Shown: positions 17,659 to 25,785 of the stretch, in pieces | How positions within the stretch are numbered: the stretch's first letter is position 1 | Layout of the letters: each line of letters begins with the position of its first letter | NCBI GenBank assembly: GCA_902777275.1 | Contig: CACYTI010000016.1 | Location: 80,320 to 144,319 of the forward strand | From: an uncultured Ruminococcus sp. | GTDB lineage: Bacteria > Bacillota > Clostridia > Oscillospirales > Acutalibacteraceae | Length of the DNA: 64,000 bases | Direction of reading: 5' to 3' | The notes under the pieces: generated by a model | Told to the model about the DNA's origin: nothing | The model's input: only the letters and a program-made list of their open reading frames with translations | The model's database searches: none | Made by a program: the position numbers and the translations under genes

Positions 17659-18072
17659 CTATATTTTGACCTTGAATTCGCTGCGGCATTTGGGGCAGCG
17701 CACGCCGTGCTCTCCTTTTTGGTTGCGGACGCGGAGCTGCGCCTTGCAGTGCGGGCATTTGAGGTATTTATATTCCTTGCGCTCCCTGAATTTTTTGATT
17801 TGGAACATGAACCAATTCTTCACGGGATCCCAAATTTTCTTGAACCGTCTGTTTTCAAGGCTGCGCATATTTATATTCTTTGACAGGGCGCGGAAAATGA
17901 CCAGTCCCAGCAGAGCCATTTCTACGCACCAAATCACTATCCGCGCTATATAATTCCATACAAAAATATGCGCGAACCACAGTGTGAGCTGAACGACGAG
18001 CAAAAAGATGTTAAGGCTGTCCATTCCGTATCTGCCCTGCATAAAAGCGGATATTTTTTCAAAAAATCGCAT
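17659..18072 (-). CDS. Small membrane protein with C-terminal zinc ribbon
   Basis: 137 residues: an N-terminal amphipathic start, two hydrophobic segments (about 18-45 and 47-63), a basic stretch, then a zinc ribbon CPHC...CPKC (near 105 and 126). Probably an inner-membrane protein with the ribbon in the cytoplasm. Small proteins of this style are common in Clostridia, without a known role. It is the last gene of the unit HprK-like, nnrE, this gene (12-base gap), so it may be co-expressed with NAD(P)HX repair by chance or by function. The stop codon touches a GTCGT-TGCC-ACGAC hairpin. Confidence 0.75.
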   Translation of the reverse strand: MRFFEKISAFMQGRYGMDSLNIFLLVVQLTLWFAHIFVWNYIARIVIWCVEMALLGLVIFRALSKNINMRSLENRRFKKIWDPVKNWFMFQIKKFRERKEYKYLKCPHCKAQLRVRNQKGEHGVRCPKCRSEFKVKI

Positions 18073-18084
18073 ATTAACGGCTCC

Positions 18085-18936
18085 TTAAATCAAATAATCA
18101 GCGGCAAAATACAAAAACTGACGGTCTGCCGCCACCGCCGAGTGTTCGGTTTTGATTACGATTATCTTTCCAGTTTCCAGACTCAGGCGAGAAGCGCGGT
18201 CGGGAATGTCAAAGTCTTCCTCCGCTCCGAAGCGTTCGCAGAACTCCTCCATGCTCATAACGACCGAATTATAGCCCTCAAACAGATAAAGCTGCTCCAT
18301 ATCAATCAGATAATACTCCTGCCGCAAAAGGGTGATGCCGATGTCGGCGTTTCTCAGCCCTCCGATATAGTAGGGCGCGTCGCCCAAAAACATTCCCGTT
18401 TTGTAAAAGCCAATCGAAACCGTCAGGTCGGAATTTACGGCTATCGCCGCCTCTCCGGTGTCGCCGTTTATGCCGCTGTTGATGTCGGCGCTTATAATGT
18501 AGGCGGGGCAGGCGTTGATAAGCTCTACGGCTTCGCGCATTTCGCCCTTGACCTCTCCCTTGAAGCCCGTTCCCAAAAGGCAGTCAACAACTATGTCATA
18601 ACCCGTAAAGGGGGAGGGGACGCGCAGATTTCCTTCCTCCGCGCCCATCGACACGGCTTTTTGATAGTAGTATAGCCCGTCCTTGGAGAACTTTTCATTC
18701 AGACGGAAAATCGTCGGCGTAATGCCGTTTTCAAGCAGAATGCAGGCGAGAGCGTAGCCGTCGCCGCCGTTGTTGCCCGAGCCGCACACGATAGCGACCT
18801 TTCCCGTGAAGCGGACGGCGTTGAAGATCCCGAGCGCGGCGCGGTACATCAGCTCGGCGGAGGGAACTCCTCCCTCGATAGTCGCCGAATCGCTTTCGCG
18901 CATATTCTGAACCGTGATAACATTTGGAAGTGTCAT
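18085..18936 (-). CDS. nnrE: NAD(P)H-hydrate epimerase (YjeF N-terminal type)
   Basis: 283 residues. It interconverts R and S forms of hydrated NAD(P)H so that the partner dehydratase can repair them. The family core is plain: CGSGNNGGDGYALA near residue 52, VDCLLGTGF near 113, and the DINSGINGDTG loop near 150. Only the epimerase domain is present; the C-terminal dehydratase half of YjeF/Nnr is missing and no NnrD is seen in the window. The start ATG at 18936 has GAGG upstream and follows the HprK-like stop by 4 bases. An extension to 18993 would overlap that gene and lacks an RBS. Confidence 0.9.
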   Translation of the reverse strand: MTLPNVITVQNMRESDSATIEGGVPSAELMYRAALGIFNAVRFTGKVAIVCGSGNNGGDGYALACILLENGITPTIFRLNEKFSKDGLYYYQKAVSMGAEEGNLRVPSPFTGYDIVVDCLLGTGFKGEVKGEMREAVELINACPAYIISADINSGINGDTGEAAIAVNSDLTVSIGFYKTGMFLGDAPYYIGGLRNADIGITLLRQEYYLIDMEQLYLFEGYNSVVMSMEEFCERFGAEEDFDIPDRASRLSLETGKIIVIKTEHSAVAADRQFLYFAADYLI

Positions 18937-18940
18937 AAAA

Positions 18941-19657
18941 TCAATCCTCACACTTTTTCTGAGCTGCCTCGTAAGCGACCCTCGCCGAGTCAACGTCCTT
19001 GTTGCAGGTCAGCAGGAACAGTTCAGCCTGACTGAAAAGCTCGTTGAACATTTCGAGCAGCTTTGTCATGTTCTCTCTCGTTTTCGGGATCAGCGTCGCC
19101 TCTAACAAATGGTTGAACACAACGCCGGGGCTGATTTTCTCGGCGCGGTTTTCCTCTCCGCGGCGCAAAACGTAAACAGCTTTAATCGGAGCGGACATAT
19201 TGCAGCCGATGTTGCTTTTGCCCATCCACGGAGTGCCGCAGACGTAATATTTTCCGTCTATTTTTCTTATAAGCGGCTTGTCGTCATTTATCATCGTTAC
19301 CCTGTCGCCGAAAAGCTTGCGCCAGTTGCGGGTGTGGGTGGATTTTCCTGTGCCGCTCACGGCGGTGAAAAGATATCCCTCGCCGTCGATCGCAAGGCTT
19401 GACGAGTGAAAGAAAAAGCCGTTGTGATCGCTCAGAACCTTTTTGCAGATTTGGGTGTATAGATATGGTCCCTCGTTGACGTCGGGATTATTCGGAAAAA
19501 AAGACGCCTTGCAAAAGCCTTCAAAGCCTTCCTCGCGGGCTGAAACCTCAAAATCGTAAGCCTCACCGTCGGTGAGATAAGGCTCAAGCGCTGTTTTTGT
19601 CATTTCGTAGATCGGGTCAATTTTAATATCAAGAGCGGCAATTCTGTAAACCGGCAT
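18941..19657 (-). CDS. HPr kinase/PEPCK-like P-loop protein
   Basis: 238 residues. The P-loop AVSGTGKSTHT (near residue 107) lies in a fold like the C-terminal half of HPr kinase, with NDDKPLIR as a likely Walker B-type region and GTPWMGKSN after it. It lacks the HprK N-terminal domain and the exact HprK signature, so it is not the catabolite-control enzyme itself. Related proteins are found in peptide-natural-product and PqqD-linked loci as kinases of unknown target. The start at 19657 has GGAGG nearby. It heads a three-gene unit with nnrE and the zinc-ribbon protein. Confidence 0.78.
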   Translation of the reverse strand: MPVYRIAALDIKIDPIYEMTKTALEPYLTDGEAYDFEVSAREEGFEGFCKASFFPNNPDVNEGPYLYTQICKKVLSDHNGFFFHSSSLAIDGEGYLFTAVSGTGKSTHTRNWRKLFGDRVTMINDDKPLIRKIDGKYYVCGTPWMGKSNIGCNMSAPIKAVYVLRRGEENRAEKISPGVVFNHLLEATLIPKTRENMTKLLEMFNELFSQAELFLLTCNKDVDSARVAYEAAQKKCED

Positions 19658-19739
19658 ACTAACCTCCGTGATTTGAAATAATTCAGTGACTATTATAGCA
19701 CGCAGCCGCGTCCGGCGCAAGTGTAAATTAAACGTTAGA

Positions 19740-20321
19740 AAGCGCCGATGAGCACTTTTGGCATCTGTTGAACGATTTATAAAAATAAACCTTCCTTCAA
19801 CTGCGCGGTTTGACGCGGGAATTGAAGGAAGGATTTTACTTAGTGTGGAATGGGAATGTGGAAAGTGGAATGTGGAATGTGAAATTTGGAATTTCGGTTG
19901 TCGCTCCGCTCCGATTTGTAATGCTGTGGGATATTACGGCTGCCTTTGTGCGCCTGTAAAAAATGGATATAGAGGTCACCTTGTGATTGTAGGGGCGACC
20001 ATTGTGTCGCCCGGGGCGTTGAACAAAACGTTTTGTGTTCGTAACAACCGGCGGACGTAAAAACAACGTCGGTGCAAGGGAGCCCGCAAGGGGTCCCCTA
20101 CGGTGTCAAGGTAATGTTTACTGTCATTTTTACCTTTACTGCCGTAGTGACAGGGCTTGCCCCTGTGAAAACATTTCCGTAAAATCTGTATTATAACGCG
20201 GGAATAATGGTAAGGTTAAAATAAAACCGTTTGAAGCGCGGATTGGGTCAAGCGTCACGCTTGCGCGGATTGGGTCAAGCATCACGCTTGCACGGATTGC
20301 CATCCATCCCGTGGCAACGGG
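19740..20321. repeat. Mosaic repeat block 2 (no gene)
   Basis: About 580 bases without a credible gene. It holds the terminator-like hairpin CCTTCCTTCAA/TTGAAGGAAGG (19790-19832), a GTGGAATGTGGAA-type simple repeat (19840-19890), family-2 segments (AACAACGTCGGTGCA at 20062-20076, a shared 18-mer at 20104-20121, the ACAGGG-CTTGC-CCCTGT hairpin at 20150-20166), a 27-bp tandem (20236-20298) with CAAGCGTCACGCTTG palindromes, and CCCGTGGCAACGGG (20308-20321) touching the next stop codon. Confidence 0.85.
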
Positions 20322-21020
20322 TTATTCTTTCAGCTTGTTGAGCTTTTCTATGTGCTTGGCGCGCTTGTAGCGGTATAGGATATTTTCCGCCCATTCGCCG
20401 TCGATTTTAACAAAGCCCTTGAGCTTTTTATCCTTGACAGCGAATTTTTCGATTATGTCCTTTGACTTCGCGTAAATCTCAAGCCGCGCCGTCTGCACAT
20501 ATGGCTTGAGGTCATCTCCCGTGAAGTAGGTGAAGCCCATTGTGTTGCTCTCGCGGTCATACATCGACAGATATCCCTCGGCGATCTTTACGCCGCCCAG
20601 CTTGTTTGACACTGTCTGGCGTATTGCCGCTTTGGTAAGCTCGACCGCCATGTCGTCAAGGCGCGACTCAAAAATGAAAATCTTTTCCTTGAACGCATTG
20701 AAGTCGGGCACGATGCGTTTGTTGATATTGCGCAGATTGCTGAATTTTTTCTCTAAATCCCTGTCGCAGAGCTGAAAGCGTTCTATTTTAGGGATCAGGT
20801 AGACCATGAAGCTGTTATTCATGTCGTTATATAAAATCGGGTAGTTAAGACGTGCCTGATGACCGCAGTTATCGCACACCCACTCGAAAACAGAGCCGTC
20901 GAGCACGGCTTTTCGCAATTCGGGGTTCAGGGTAACGTTGATGCTTGTGAATATTTCAGCTCTTCCAAGCTCGCTGCACATGGGACATACCACGGCTTTT
21001 TTTGTTTTGCCCTCGGACAC
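20322..21020 (-). CDS. CpXC-domain protein
   Basis: 232 residues. The N-terminal CpXC domain shows VVCPMCSE (Cys pair near 12-15) and WVCDNCGH (near 48-51), forming a zinc-ribbon-like fold, then a long alpha-helical region with no recognised motif. CpXC proteins are conserved in Clostridia; the function is not known. There is no signal peptide, so it is cytoplasmic. The downstream hairpin CCCGT-TGCC-ACGGG begins at the base after its TAA. The promoter is at 21062-21090. Confidence 0.85.
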   Translation of the reverse strand: MSEGKTKKAVVCPMCSELGRAEIFTSINVTLNPELRKAVLDGSVFEWVCDNCGHQARLNYPILYNDMNNSFMVYLIPKIERFQLCDRDLEKKFSNLRNINKRIVPDFNAFKEKIFIFESRLDDMAVELTKAAIRQTVSNKLGGVKIAEGYLSMYDRESNTMGFTYFTGDDLKPYVQTARLEIYAKSKDIIEKFAVKDKKLKGFVKIDGEWAENILYRYKRAKHIEKLNKLKE

Positions 21021-21061
21021 GGTGCACCATCTCCTTTTTGGTTTATCACTTATAATTTTTA

Positions 21062-21090
21062 ATTATACCAATCATCGGCGGTTTTAACAA
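21062..21090 (-). promoter_or_regulatory. Promoter of the CpXC gene
   Basis: Minus strand: TTGTTA (21090-21085), 17 bases, TATAAT (21067-21062). It is back-to-back with the plus-strand promoter at 21109. Confidence 0.65.
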
Positions 21091-21108
21091 GTAAATTTTA
21101 AAAAAATG

Positions 21109-21137
21109 TTGATTTTATAAAAAAAATCTGTCATAAT
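21109..21137 (+). promoter_or_regulatory. Promoter of the coiled-coil protein gene
   Basis: TTGATT (21109-21114), 17 bases, CATAAT (21132-21137), about 64 bases before the start. Divergent from the CpXC promoter with only 18 bases between the -35 boxes. Confidence 0.55.
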
Positions 21138-21200
21138 AATACCGTATCAATATTATCGGCGCCGCAATTTTAACGGTAATGCCGCAAAGGGAGAATGAAA

Positions 21201-21713
21201 ATGTCGTTTATAAACACACTGATGGGCAGCCTTGCCGCGGCTGTGGACGCAATAGGCACCGCTGCGCAGAATATTGTTGAGAAAAAACGCACTGATGTGA
21301 AGCTCGACCGTATCAGAGAATTTATGAAGAGCGAAAGCGAGCTGATGAACCGCGCCTACATCGCGCTGGGCAAGGGATATTATGAGCAGATAAAAAAAGG
21401 CGCAAAGCCCAACACCGAACGCGAGGAAAAGTTAGTTAAGCTTATCGACAACTGCAAGGCGAGAATAGCAAAAGCCCGCGACTGCTACAGAAAAATTTTA
21501 GAGAGCCGCGCGGAGGCTTTGTTTGTCTCAGACACGGATAAGCAGGAGGAGCATTTTGAGAAAAAGGACGTTGTTGATATCACCGTAGCCTGTTCCAACG
21601 AAAACGAGTACGATTCAAGCCCGTTTGAAAAGAACGAAGAAAAAAAGGATTTGGTTGAGGAAATCGCGGACGAGATTATAGACGATGAATCGCCGATTGA
21701 TGAACTCTTTTAA
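21201..21713 (+). CDS. Coiled-coil hypothetical protein, acidic tail
   Basis: 170 residues, not recognised. The first ~25 residues are mildly hydrophobic (MSFINTLMGSLAAAVDAIG); residues about 30-110 are charged and helical (EKKRTDVKLDRIREFM...), likely a coiled coil; the C-terminal 50 residues are rich in Glu and Asp. The layout resembles small proteins sometimes linked to zinc-ribbon or secretion components, but no motif decides this. ATG 21201 is preferred over 21195 because the GGGAG is only one base from the latter. A terminator of the CTTCCTTCA family follows. Confidence 0.6.
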   Translation: MSFINTLMGSLAAAVDAIGTAAQNIVEKKRTDVKLDRIREFMKSESELMNRAYIALGKGYYEQIKKGAKPNTEREEKLVKLIDNCKARIAKARDCYRKILESRAEALFVSDTDKQEEHFEKKDVVDITVACSNENEYDSSPFEKNEEKKDLVEEIADEIIDDESPIDELF

Positions 21714-21757
21714 AAAAACCGGAATTAGAATCGCGGGATAATAAACCAAACTCCGCA

Positions 21758-21816
21758 CAAAAAATTCTTCCTTCAGCACCGCGTTTCGGCGCGAAAAATG
21801 AAGGAAGAATTTTTTA
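21758..21816 (+). terminator. Terminator of the recurring CTTCCTTCA family
   Basis: AAAATTCTTCCTTCA (21761-21775) and TGAAGGAAGAATTTTT (21799-21814) form a long stem with an inner GCGC-rich loop and a T-run. Confidence 0.85.
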
Positions 21817-21935
21817 TTGCCTGCCCGGTTGCACACTGCATGAGCACGAGCGAAGGTTAAAAAAGCGCACGCACAGGGTGCGCACGCTTTCTGTGAAATT
21901 GTGTCGATTGTAAAATAATTGGTTAACTTATTTGA

Positions 21936-22328
21936 TTAGCAGAAGAAAACGTCCATTTCGCCCTCTGTGCCGTCGGCTACGAAATAAGCCTTGCTTTCAT
22001 TGGGCTTGAGGTAAACTGCGATTTCCTTAGCGTCCTTGCCATAGGTAGCCTTAACATTGGCGACAACATCGTCAACGGAAACCTGTACTCCGCCGTACTC
22101 TACGAAGAAGTTGACCTTGGTGGGTTCGGGCTTCTTGGGAGCAACCTTCTTGGGGGCAGCCTTCTTGGGAGCGGCTTTCTTTGCGGCAGCCTTCTCAACG
22201 GTGGTCTCAACGGTGGTCTCAACGGCAGCCTTTACCTCTGCTGCTTTCTCGGCGGCTTTGGTAACCTTTTTCTCTGCGGGCTTTGTTTCTTTCTCTGCTG
22301 CGGCAGCAGCTTTTTTTGTTCTTGACAT
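21936..22328 (-). CDS. Lys/Ala-rich protein with small C-terminal domain (DUF6465-like)
   Basis: 130 residues. Residues 1-70 are almost only Lys, Ala, Glu, Pro and Thr (AAPKKAAPKK-type repeats), resembling histone H1-like or nucleic-acid-binding tails. Residues 72-130 form a compact domain (VNFFVEYGGVQVSV, then TYGKDAKEIAVYLKP, then DGTEGEMDVFF) found in Clostridia proteins of unknown role. A DNA- or RNA-binding role is an inference from charge. ATG 22328 with GAGGGA upstream is the start; the in-frame TTG before it is ignored. The promoter at 22396-22424 is strong, suggesting high expression. Confidence 0.75.
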   Translation of the reverse strand: MSRTKKAAAAAEKETKPAEKKVTKAAEKAAEVKAAVETTVETTVEKAAAKKAAPKKAAPKKVAPKKPEPTKVNFFVEYGGVQVSVDDVVANVKATYGKDAKEIAVYLKPNESKAYFVADGTEGEMDVFFC

Positions 22329-22395
22329 CAAAAATCCCTCTTTTCAGTCGTTGTTGATTTGTTGTTATTTTGTGCATTTTTTGCCTGCAAGAGTT

Positions 22396-22424
22396 ATTAT
22401 ACATAGACTCAAAATAATTGTCAA
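22396..22424 (-). promoter_or_regulatory. Promoter of the Lys/Ala-rich protein gene
   Basis: Minus strand: TTGACA (22424-22419), 17 bases, TATAAT (22401-22396): a consensus promoter. Confidence 0.85.
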
Positions 22425-22556
22425 TAATCACAAATTATTTTTGTCGGTTAATACAGATTTAAAAAAATAATCATTTTGACTTGGTTAATTTTCACAATAA
22501 ACAAACTCGCTTTTTGTAGATAATACAGTATTGACAGGCTGCTGCGGTTTTCGTAA

Positions 22557-22585
22557 TTGAAATTAAGCGCGCGTTATGATAGAAT
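22557..22585 (+). promoter_or_regulatory. Promoter of the AEC transporter gene
   Basis: TTGAAA (22557-22562), 17 bases, TAGAAT (22580-22585), leaving a very short leader before AAAGGAG. A TTGACA at 22531 lacks a good -10. Confidence 0.55.
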
Positions 22586-22609
22586 GATTTTGTAAAGGAG
22601 ATGATTGGC

Positions 22610-23545
22610 TTGTTTGTTGAAAACCTGTTGCTTATCGGCGGTCAGGTGCTTGTGCTGTTTGTGCTGATCGGCGTGGGCTTTGCCTGCGGCAAGGCGGGCG
22701 CTATCACCGAGCACGCCGCTAAAAAAATGACGGATATCGTGCTGTATGTCGTCACGCCCTGCGTAATGATAAACGCCTTTCAGCGTGAATTTACATTTGA
22801 GCTGTTGGGCAAGGTGTTTTTGTCGGCGGGCATCTCGCTTGCCATTCTTGTGTGTTCAATTTTGCTCGTAAAGCTGATTTTTCACGACAGGGATATCGCG
22901 CGGCGCAAGGTGCTGCAATTCTCCGTCGTTTTCTCGAACTGCGGCTTTATGTCGCTTCCGCTTCAAAAGGCGCTGCTCGGCGACGAGGGAATGTTCTTCG
23001 GCTCGGTGTTCGTGGCGATTTTCAACGTGGTCGTGTGGACCTACGGCTTGGTTGACATGAGCGGCAGCAGAAAGGCGCTCTCAATAAAAAAGATAGCGCT
23101 CAACCCGGGAATAATCGGCTTTGTTTTGGGGCTTATCGTGTTTGTAACGGGCGTAAAGCTACCGGTGTTCATATCACAGCCGATAATGCACCTTGCGAAC
23201 CTCAACACGCCGCTCCCCATGCTTATTATCGGATATTATCTAACGACCGCAAAGCTGAAGCAGGCGTTCACCGACGCGGCGGGATACTTAGCTATGTTTT
23301 TACGGCTCGCCGTTATACCCGTTGCCGCGCTGTTCGCCATGGCTCCGTTCGGGCTTGACCGCAGCATGGTAATAGCGTTCGTCATAGCCTGCTCGGCGCC
23401 CACGGCGGCGACTACTACAATGTTCGCGGCAAAGTTCGACCGCGACGTTAAGCTTTCCGTCGGCGTTGTTGCCGCGTCAACGCTGTTGTCGATAGTCACA
23501 ATGCCGCTTGCGGTTTCGCTGGCGTTCACTGTTTGTCCCGCGTAA
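22610..23545 (+). CDS. AEC family membrane transporter
   Basis: About 311 residues with roughly ten hydrophobic segments. The fold is that of the auxin efflux carrier (AEC) family, which in bacteria exports or imports organic acids such as malate. Seen: GKAGAI after the first helix, VVFSNCGFMSLPL near the centre (the conserved N-x-G/F-M-x-x-P region), and IACSAPTAATTTMFA in the second half, both typical of the crossover helices. AAAGGAG (22594-22600) fits the TTG at 22610; ATG 22601 lies directly on the RBS and is less likely. The WYL regulator follows 12 bases later and may control it. Confidence 0.87.
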   Translation: MFVENLLLIGGQVLVLFVLIGVGFACGKAGAITEHAAKKMTDIVLYVVTPCVMINAFQREFTFELLGKVFLSAGISLAILVCSILLVKLIFHDRDIARRKVLQFSVVFSNCGFMSLPLQKALLGDEGMFFGSVFVAIFNVVVWTYGLVDMSGSRKALSIKKIALNPGIIGFVLGLIVFVTGVKLPVFISQPIMHLANLNTPLPMLIIGYYLTTAKLKQAFTDAAGYLAMFLRLAVIPVAALFAMAPFGLDRSMVIAFVIACSAPTAATTTMFAAKFDRDVKLSVGVVAASTLLSIVTMPLAVSLAFTVCPA

Positions 23546-23557
23546 AAGGAGGTTGTT

Positions 23558-24559
23558 ATGGCAAGAAGCTCAAGACAAAAGGAAAAACTGCTTTATCTTC
23601 AAAAAATCATGCTTGAAAAGACCGACGAGAACCACGCGCTCACCGTCGGCGAAATCAAGGATGCGCTCGCGGCATACGGAATACAAACCGAGCGCAAGGC
23701 GCTGTATGACGACCTGCAAATTCTGGAAAGGTTCGGGCTGGACATCTGCCGCACGCGAACCTCAACGGTGAAATATTTTGTCGGCAGCCGTGATTTTGAG
23801 GTTGCCGAGCTAAAGCTGCTTGTGGACGCGATACAAAGTTCAAAGTTCATCACCCGCAGTAAAAGCCTCAGGCTTATAAAAAAGCTTGAAGGGCTTGTGA
23901 GCGAGAACGACGGCAGGCTTTTGCAGCGCGAGGTTTATGTTACAAACCGCGTAAAAACCCCGAACGAGCAAATATATTACAACGTGGACGTTATCCACAG
24001 CGCGATATCGCAAAACAACAGGATTTCATTCAAATATATGAAATGGGAGGTCGATTTCACGGGCAGGCAAAAAATCATTAAAACCGAGCGCCACCCGGGA
24101 AAGATCTACGTCGTTTCGCCCTTTGCGCTGTGCTGGGATGATGAAAATTACTATCTTGTGGCTTACGATTCGGATGTTGAAAAAATTAAACATTTTCGGG
24201 TTGACAAGATGGAAAAAATCAGTATAATTGATATGGAACGCGATGGCTCGGACAGGTTTGAAAAATTTAATCTTGCCCATTATGCCAAAAGCGTTTTTTC
24301 TATGTTCGGCGGCGAGGAATGCAACGTAAAGCTCAGCGTTGACAACGACCTTGTCGGCGTGATAGTCGATCGCTTCGGCTCCGATGTTTACATCATCAGG
24401 GAGTCGGAAACGAGCTTTTTCGTCACCGTCAGCGTGGTGCTCAGCCCGCAGTTTTACGCGTGGCTTTTCGGCTTGGGAACCAAAGTGAGAATAGTATCAC
24501 CTGAAAAGGCTGTTTATGAGTATAAAACAAAAATTCAGGAATTAAGCGCGGCTTTTTAG
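23558..24559 (+). CDS. YafY-type transcriptional regulator with WYL domain
   Basis: 333 residues. An N-terminal winged helix (residues 1-65: EIKDALAAYGIQTERKALYDDLQILERFG) is followed by a linker and a WYL domain (residues ~140-230) with FKYM, then YVVSPFALCWDDENYYLVAYD, and a C-terminal WCX-like extension. WYL domains sense nucleic acid or nucleotide ligands. It is placed 12 bases after the AEC transporter with AAAGGAGG before the ATG, so the two are probably one operon and the regulator may act on it. The ligand cannot be read from sequence. Confidence 0.9.
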   Translation: MARSSRQKEKLLYLQKIMLEKTDENHALTVGEIKDALAAYGIQTERKALYDDLQILERFGLDICRTRTSTVKYFVGSRDFEVAELKLLVDAIQSSKFITRSKSLRLIKKLEGLVSENDGRLLQREVYVTNRVKTPNEQIYYNVDVIHSAISQNNRISFKYMKWEVDFTGRQKIIKTERHPGKIYVVSPFALCWDDENYYLVAYDSDVEKIKHFRVDKMEKISIIDMERDGSDRFEKFNLAHYAKSVFSMFGGEECNVKLSVDNDLVGVIVDRFGSDVYIIRESETSFFVTVSVVLSPQFYAWLFGLGTKVRIVSPEKAVYEYKTKIQELSAAF

Positions 24560-24622
24560 TGCTGATTTTTGGCGTTTGTTGTGATTTTTTTGTTGATTTG
24601 GTAAAAAATCAGCAAAAAAATA

Positions 24623-24685
24623 TTGACAAAATGTTATTATTATAGTAATATTCTAAAGTAAGATAGGATAATTGTACTTATCTTA
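24623..24685 (+). promoter_or_regulatory. Promoter with downstream inverted repeat, AraC-type gene
   Basis: TTGACA (24623-24628), 17 bases, TAATAT (24646-24651). Just after the expected transcription start lies TAAGATA (24659-24665) and its inverse TATCTTA (24679-24685), a possible operator or 5' hairpin. Confidence 0.7.
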
Positions 24686-24734
24686 GGTTTTGGGGTAACT
24701 TTGGTTATAGTTTTTTACGAAAAGGGGTGTAAAA

Positions 24735-25577
24735 ATGGGCTTGGAATTAAGCAATTCTACTTCTGCGTCAAACTCGGTTTTCCGCGTTGTCTGCGGCGAA
24801 ATGGTTATAAACGGTAATCAGAATCTCCACAACGAAGCGGTGTTTGGGTATGTGCGCGCAGGCAGTCTCGGCATCAACATTGACGACCAGTCTGAGGTTC
24901 TCAGCGAAAACGATATTTACTTTATATCCCCAAACCGCCGCTATCGTTTTACGGAAAACCGTGACGCGTCGGTTGATATCATCAGTCTCAACTTTTCAAA
25001 CGCTTCGGCGGTAAGTCAGGACTACATTCCGCAAAGCATCATTCGCGCACTTGTGAACGGTAACTGTTCGTCGTTTGCAATAGTATCCCCCGGCGAGAGC
25101 AGCTATTCGTTTATGCAGAGCGCATTTGCGGATATTAAAAGAGCTGAAACCGAAAAGCAGGATTTCTTCCAGCTTCAGGTCTACAGCAAAATGTACGGAT
25201 TGTTCTACGAGCTTTTCGCGAACAAGCACATTAGGATCCTTGATGTTGAGATGAGGAGCAAAAAGTATCGGGCACTTTTAAGAGTGACAAACTACATCGA
25301 CAAGCATTACTGCGACGGTGTTTCTCTTGAAGAGGTTGCCGAGGCGACCGGAATAAGCCGCTATTATGTTTCTCATCTGTTCAAGGAGCTTATGAACAAC
25401 ACATTTGTCGGCTATGTCAACGAGCTTAGGCTGAACCACGCCGCGCTTCTGTTGGTGACGACCGACAGCCCGATCATTGAGATCGCTTCCAAGTCGGGCT
25501 TCAATAATCTCTCTAACTTTAACAGGGCATTTAAAATGCACTTCGGCAAAACCCCTTCCGCCTACAGAAAGGGCTGA
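24735..25577 (+). CDS. AraC family transcriptional regulator with cupin-like sensor
   Basis: 280 residues. Residues 1-150 look like a cupin sensor domain (FRVVCGEMVINGNQN, SENDIYFISPNRRYRF). Residues ~180-278 carry the two AraC helix-turn-helix units: VSLEEVAEATGISRYYVSHLFK and IIEIASKSGFNNLSNFNRAFK, closing with HFGKTPSAYRKG. Such proteins usually sense a sugar or small metabolite and activate a neighbouring operon; no sugar operon is directly adjacent, although a Cof phosphatase follows. GGGGTG lies before the ATG. The inverted repeat at its promoter suggests self-regulation. Confidence 0.9.
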   Translation: MGLELSNSTSASNSVFRVVCGEMVINGNQNLHNEAVFGYVRAGSLGINIDDQSEVLSENDIYFISPNRRYRFTENRDASVDIISLNFSNASAVSQDYIPQSIIRALVNGNCSSFAIVSPGESSYSFMQSAFADIKRAETEKQDFFQLQVYSKMYGLFYELFANKHIRILDVEMRSKKYRALLRVTNYIDKHYCDGVSLEEVAEATGISRYYVSHLFKELMNNTFVGYVNELRLNHAALLLVTTDSPIIEIASKSGFNNLSNFNRAFKMHFGKTPSAYRKG

Positions 25578-25616
25578 AGCGAAGTTCCCGATTTTCTTAG
25601 CCTTTTAAAACAGCAA

Positions 25617-25666
25617 AAATTAGCCTTTCTTCAAATGGTATGATTTGGAGGAAGGCTATTTTTATT
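25617..25666 (+). terminator. Terminator after the AraC gene
   Basis: TAGCCTTTCTTCAAAT pairs with ATTTGGAGGAAGGCTA with a 6-base loop, followed by a T-run. The arms are a diverged version of the CCTTCCTTCAA family. Confidence 0.85.
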
Positions 25667-25716
25667 TAGAACAAAATCGTTGAAAAAGTATTATTAATTG
25701 GCAAAATTCTACAAAT

Positions 25717-25745
25717 TTGCATTTTTTGAAAAGATGTGTTATAAT
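25717..25745 (+). promoter_or_regulatory. Promoter of the Cof-type phosphatase gene
   Basis: TTGCAT (25717-25722), 17 bases, TATAAT (25740-25745), about 40 bases before the ATG. Confidence 0.7.
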
Positions 25746-25785
25746 ATATGTGATTGATGTGTAAATACTATTTCGGAGAGATAAT

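Noticed and set aside
19758-20066. Two overlapping open frames of 76-100 codons on both strands
   Set aside because: They consist of repeat-family and simple-repeat DNA, have no RBS, and no protein-like pattern.
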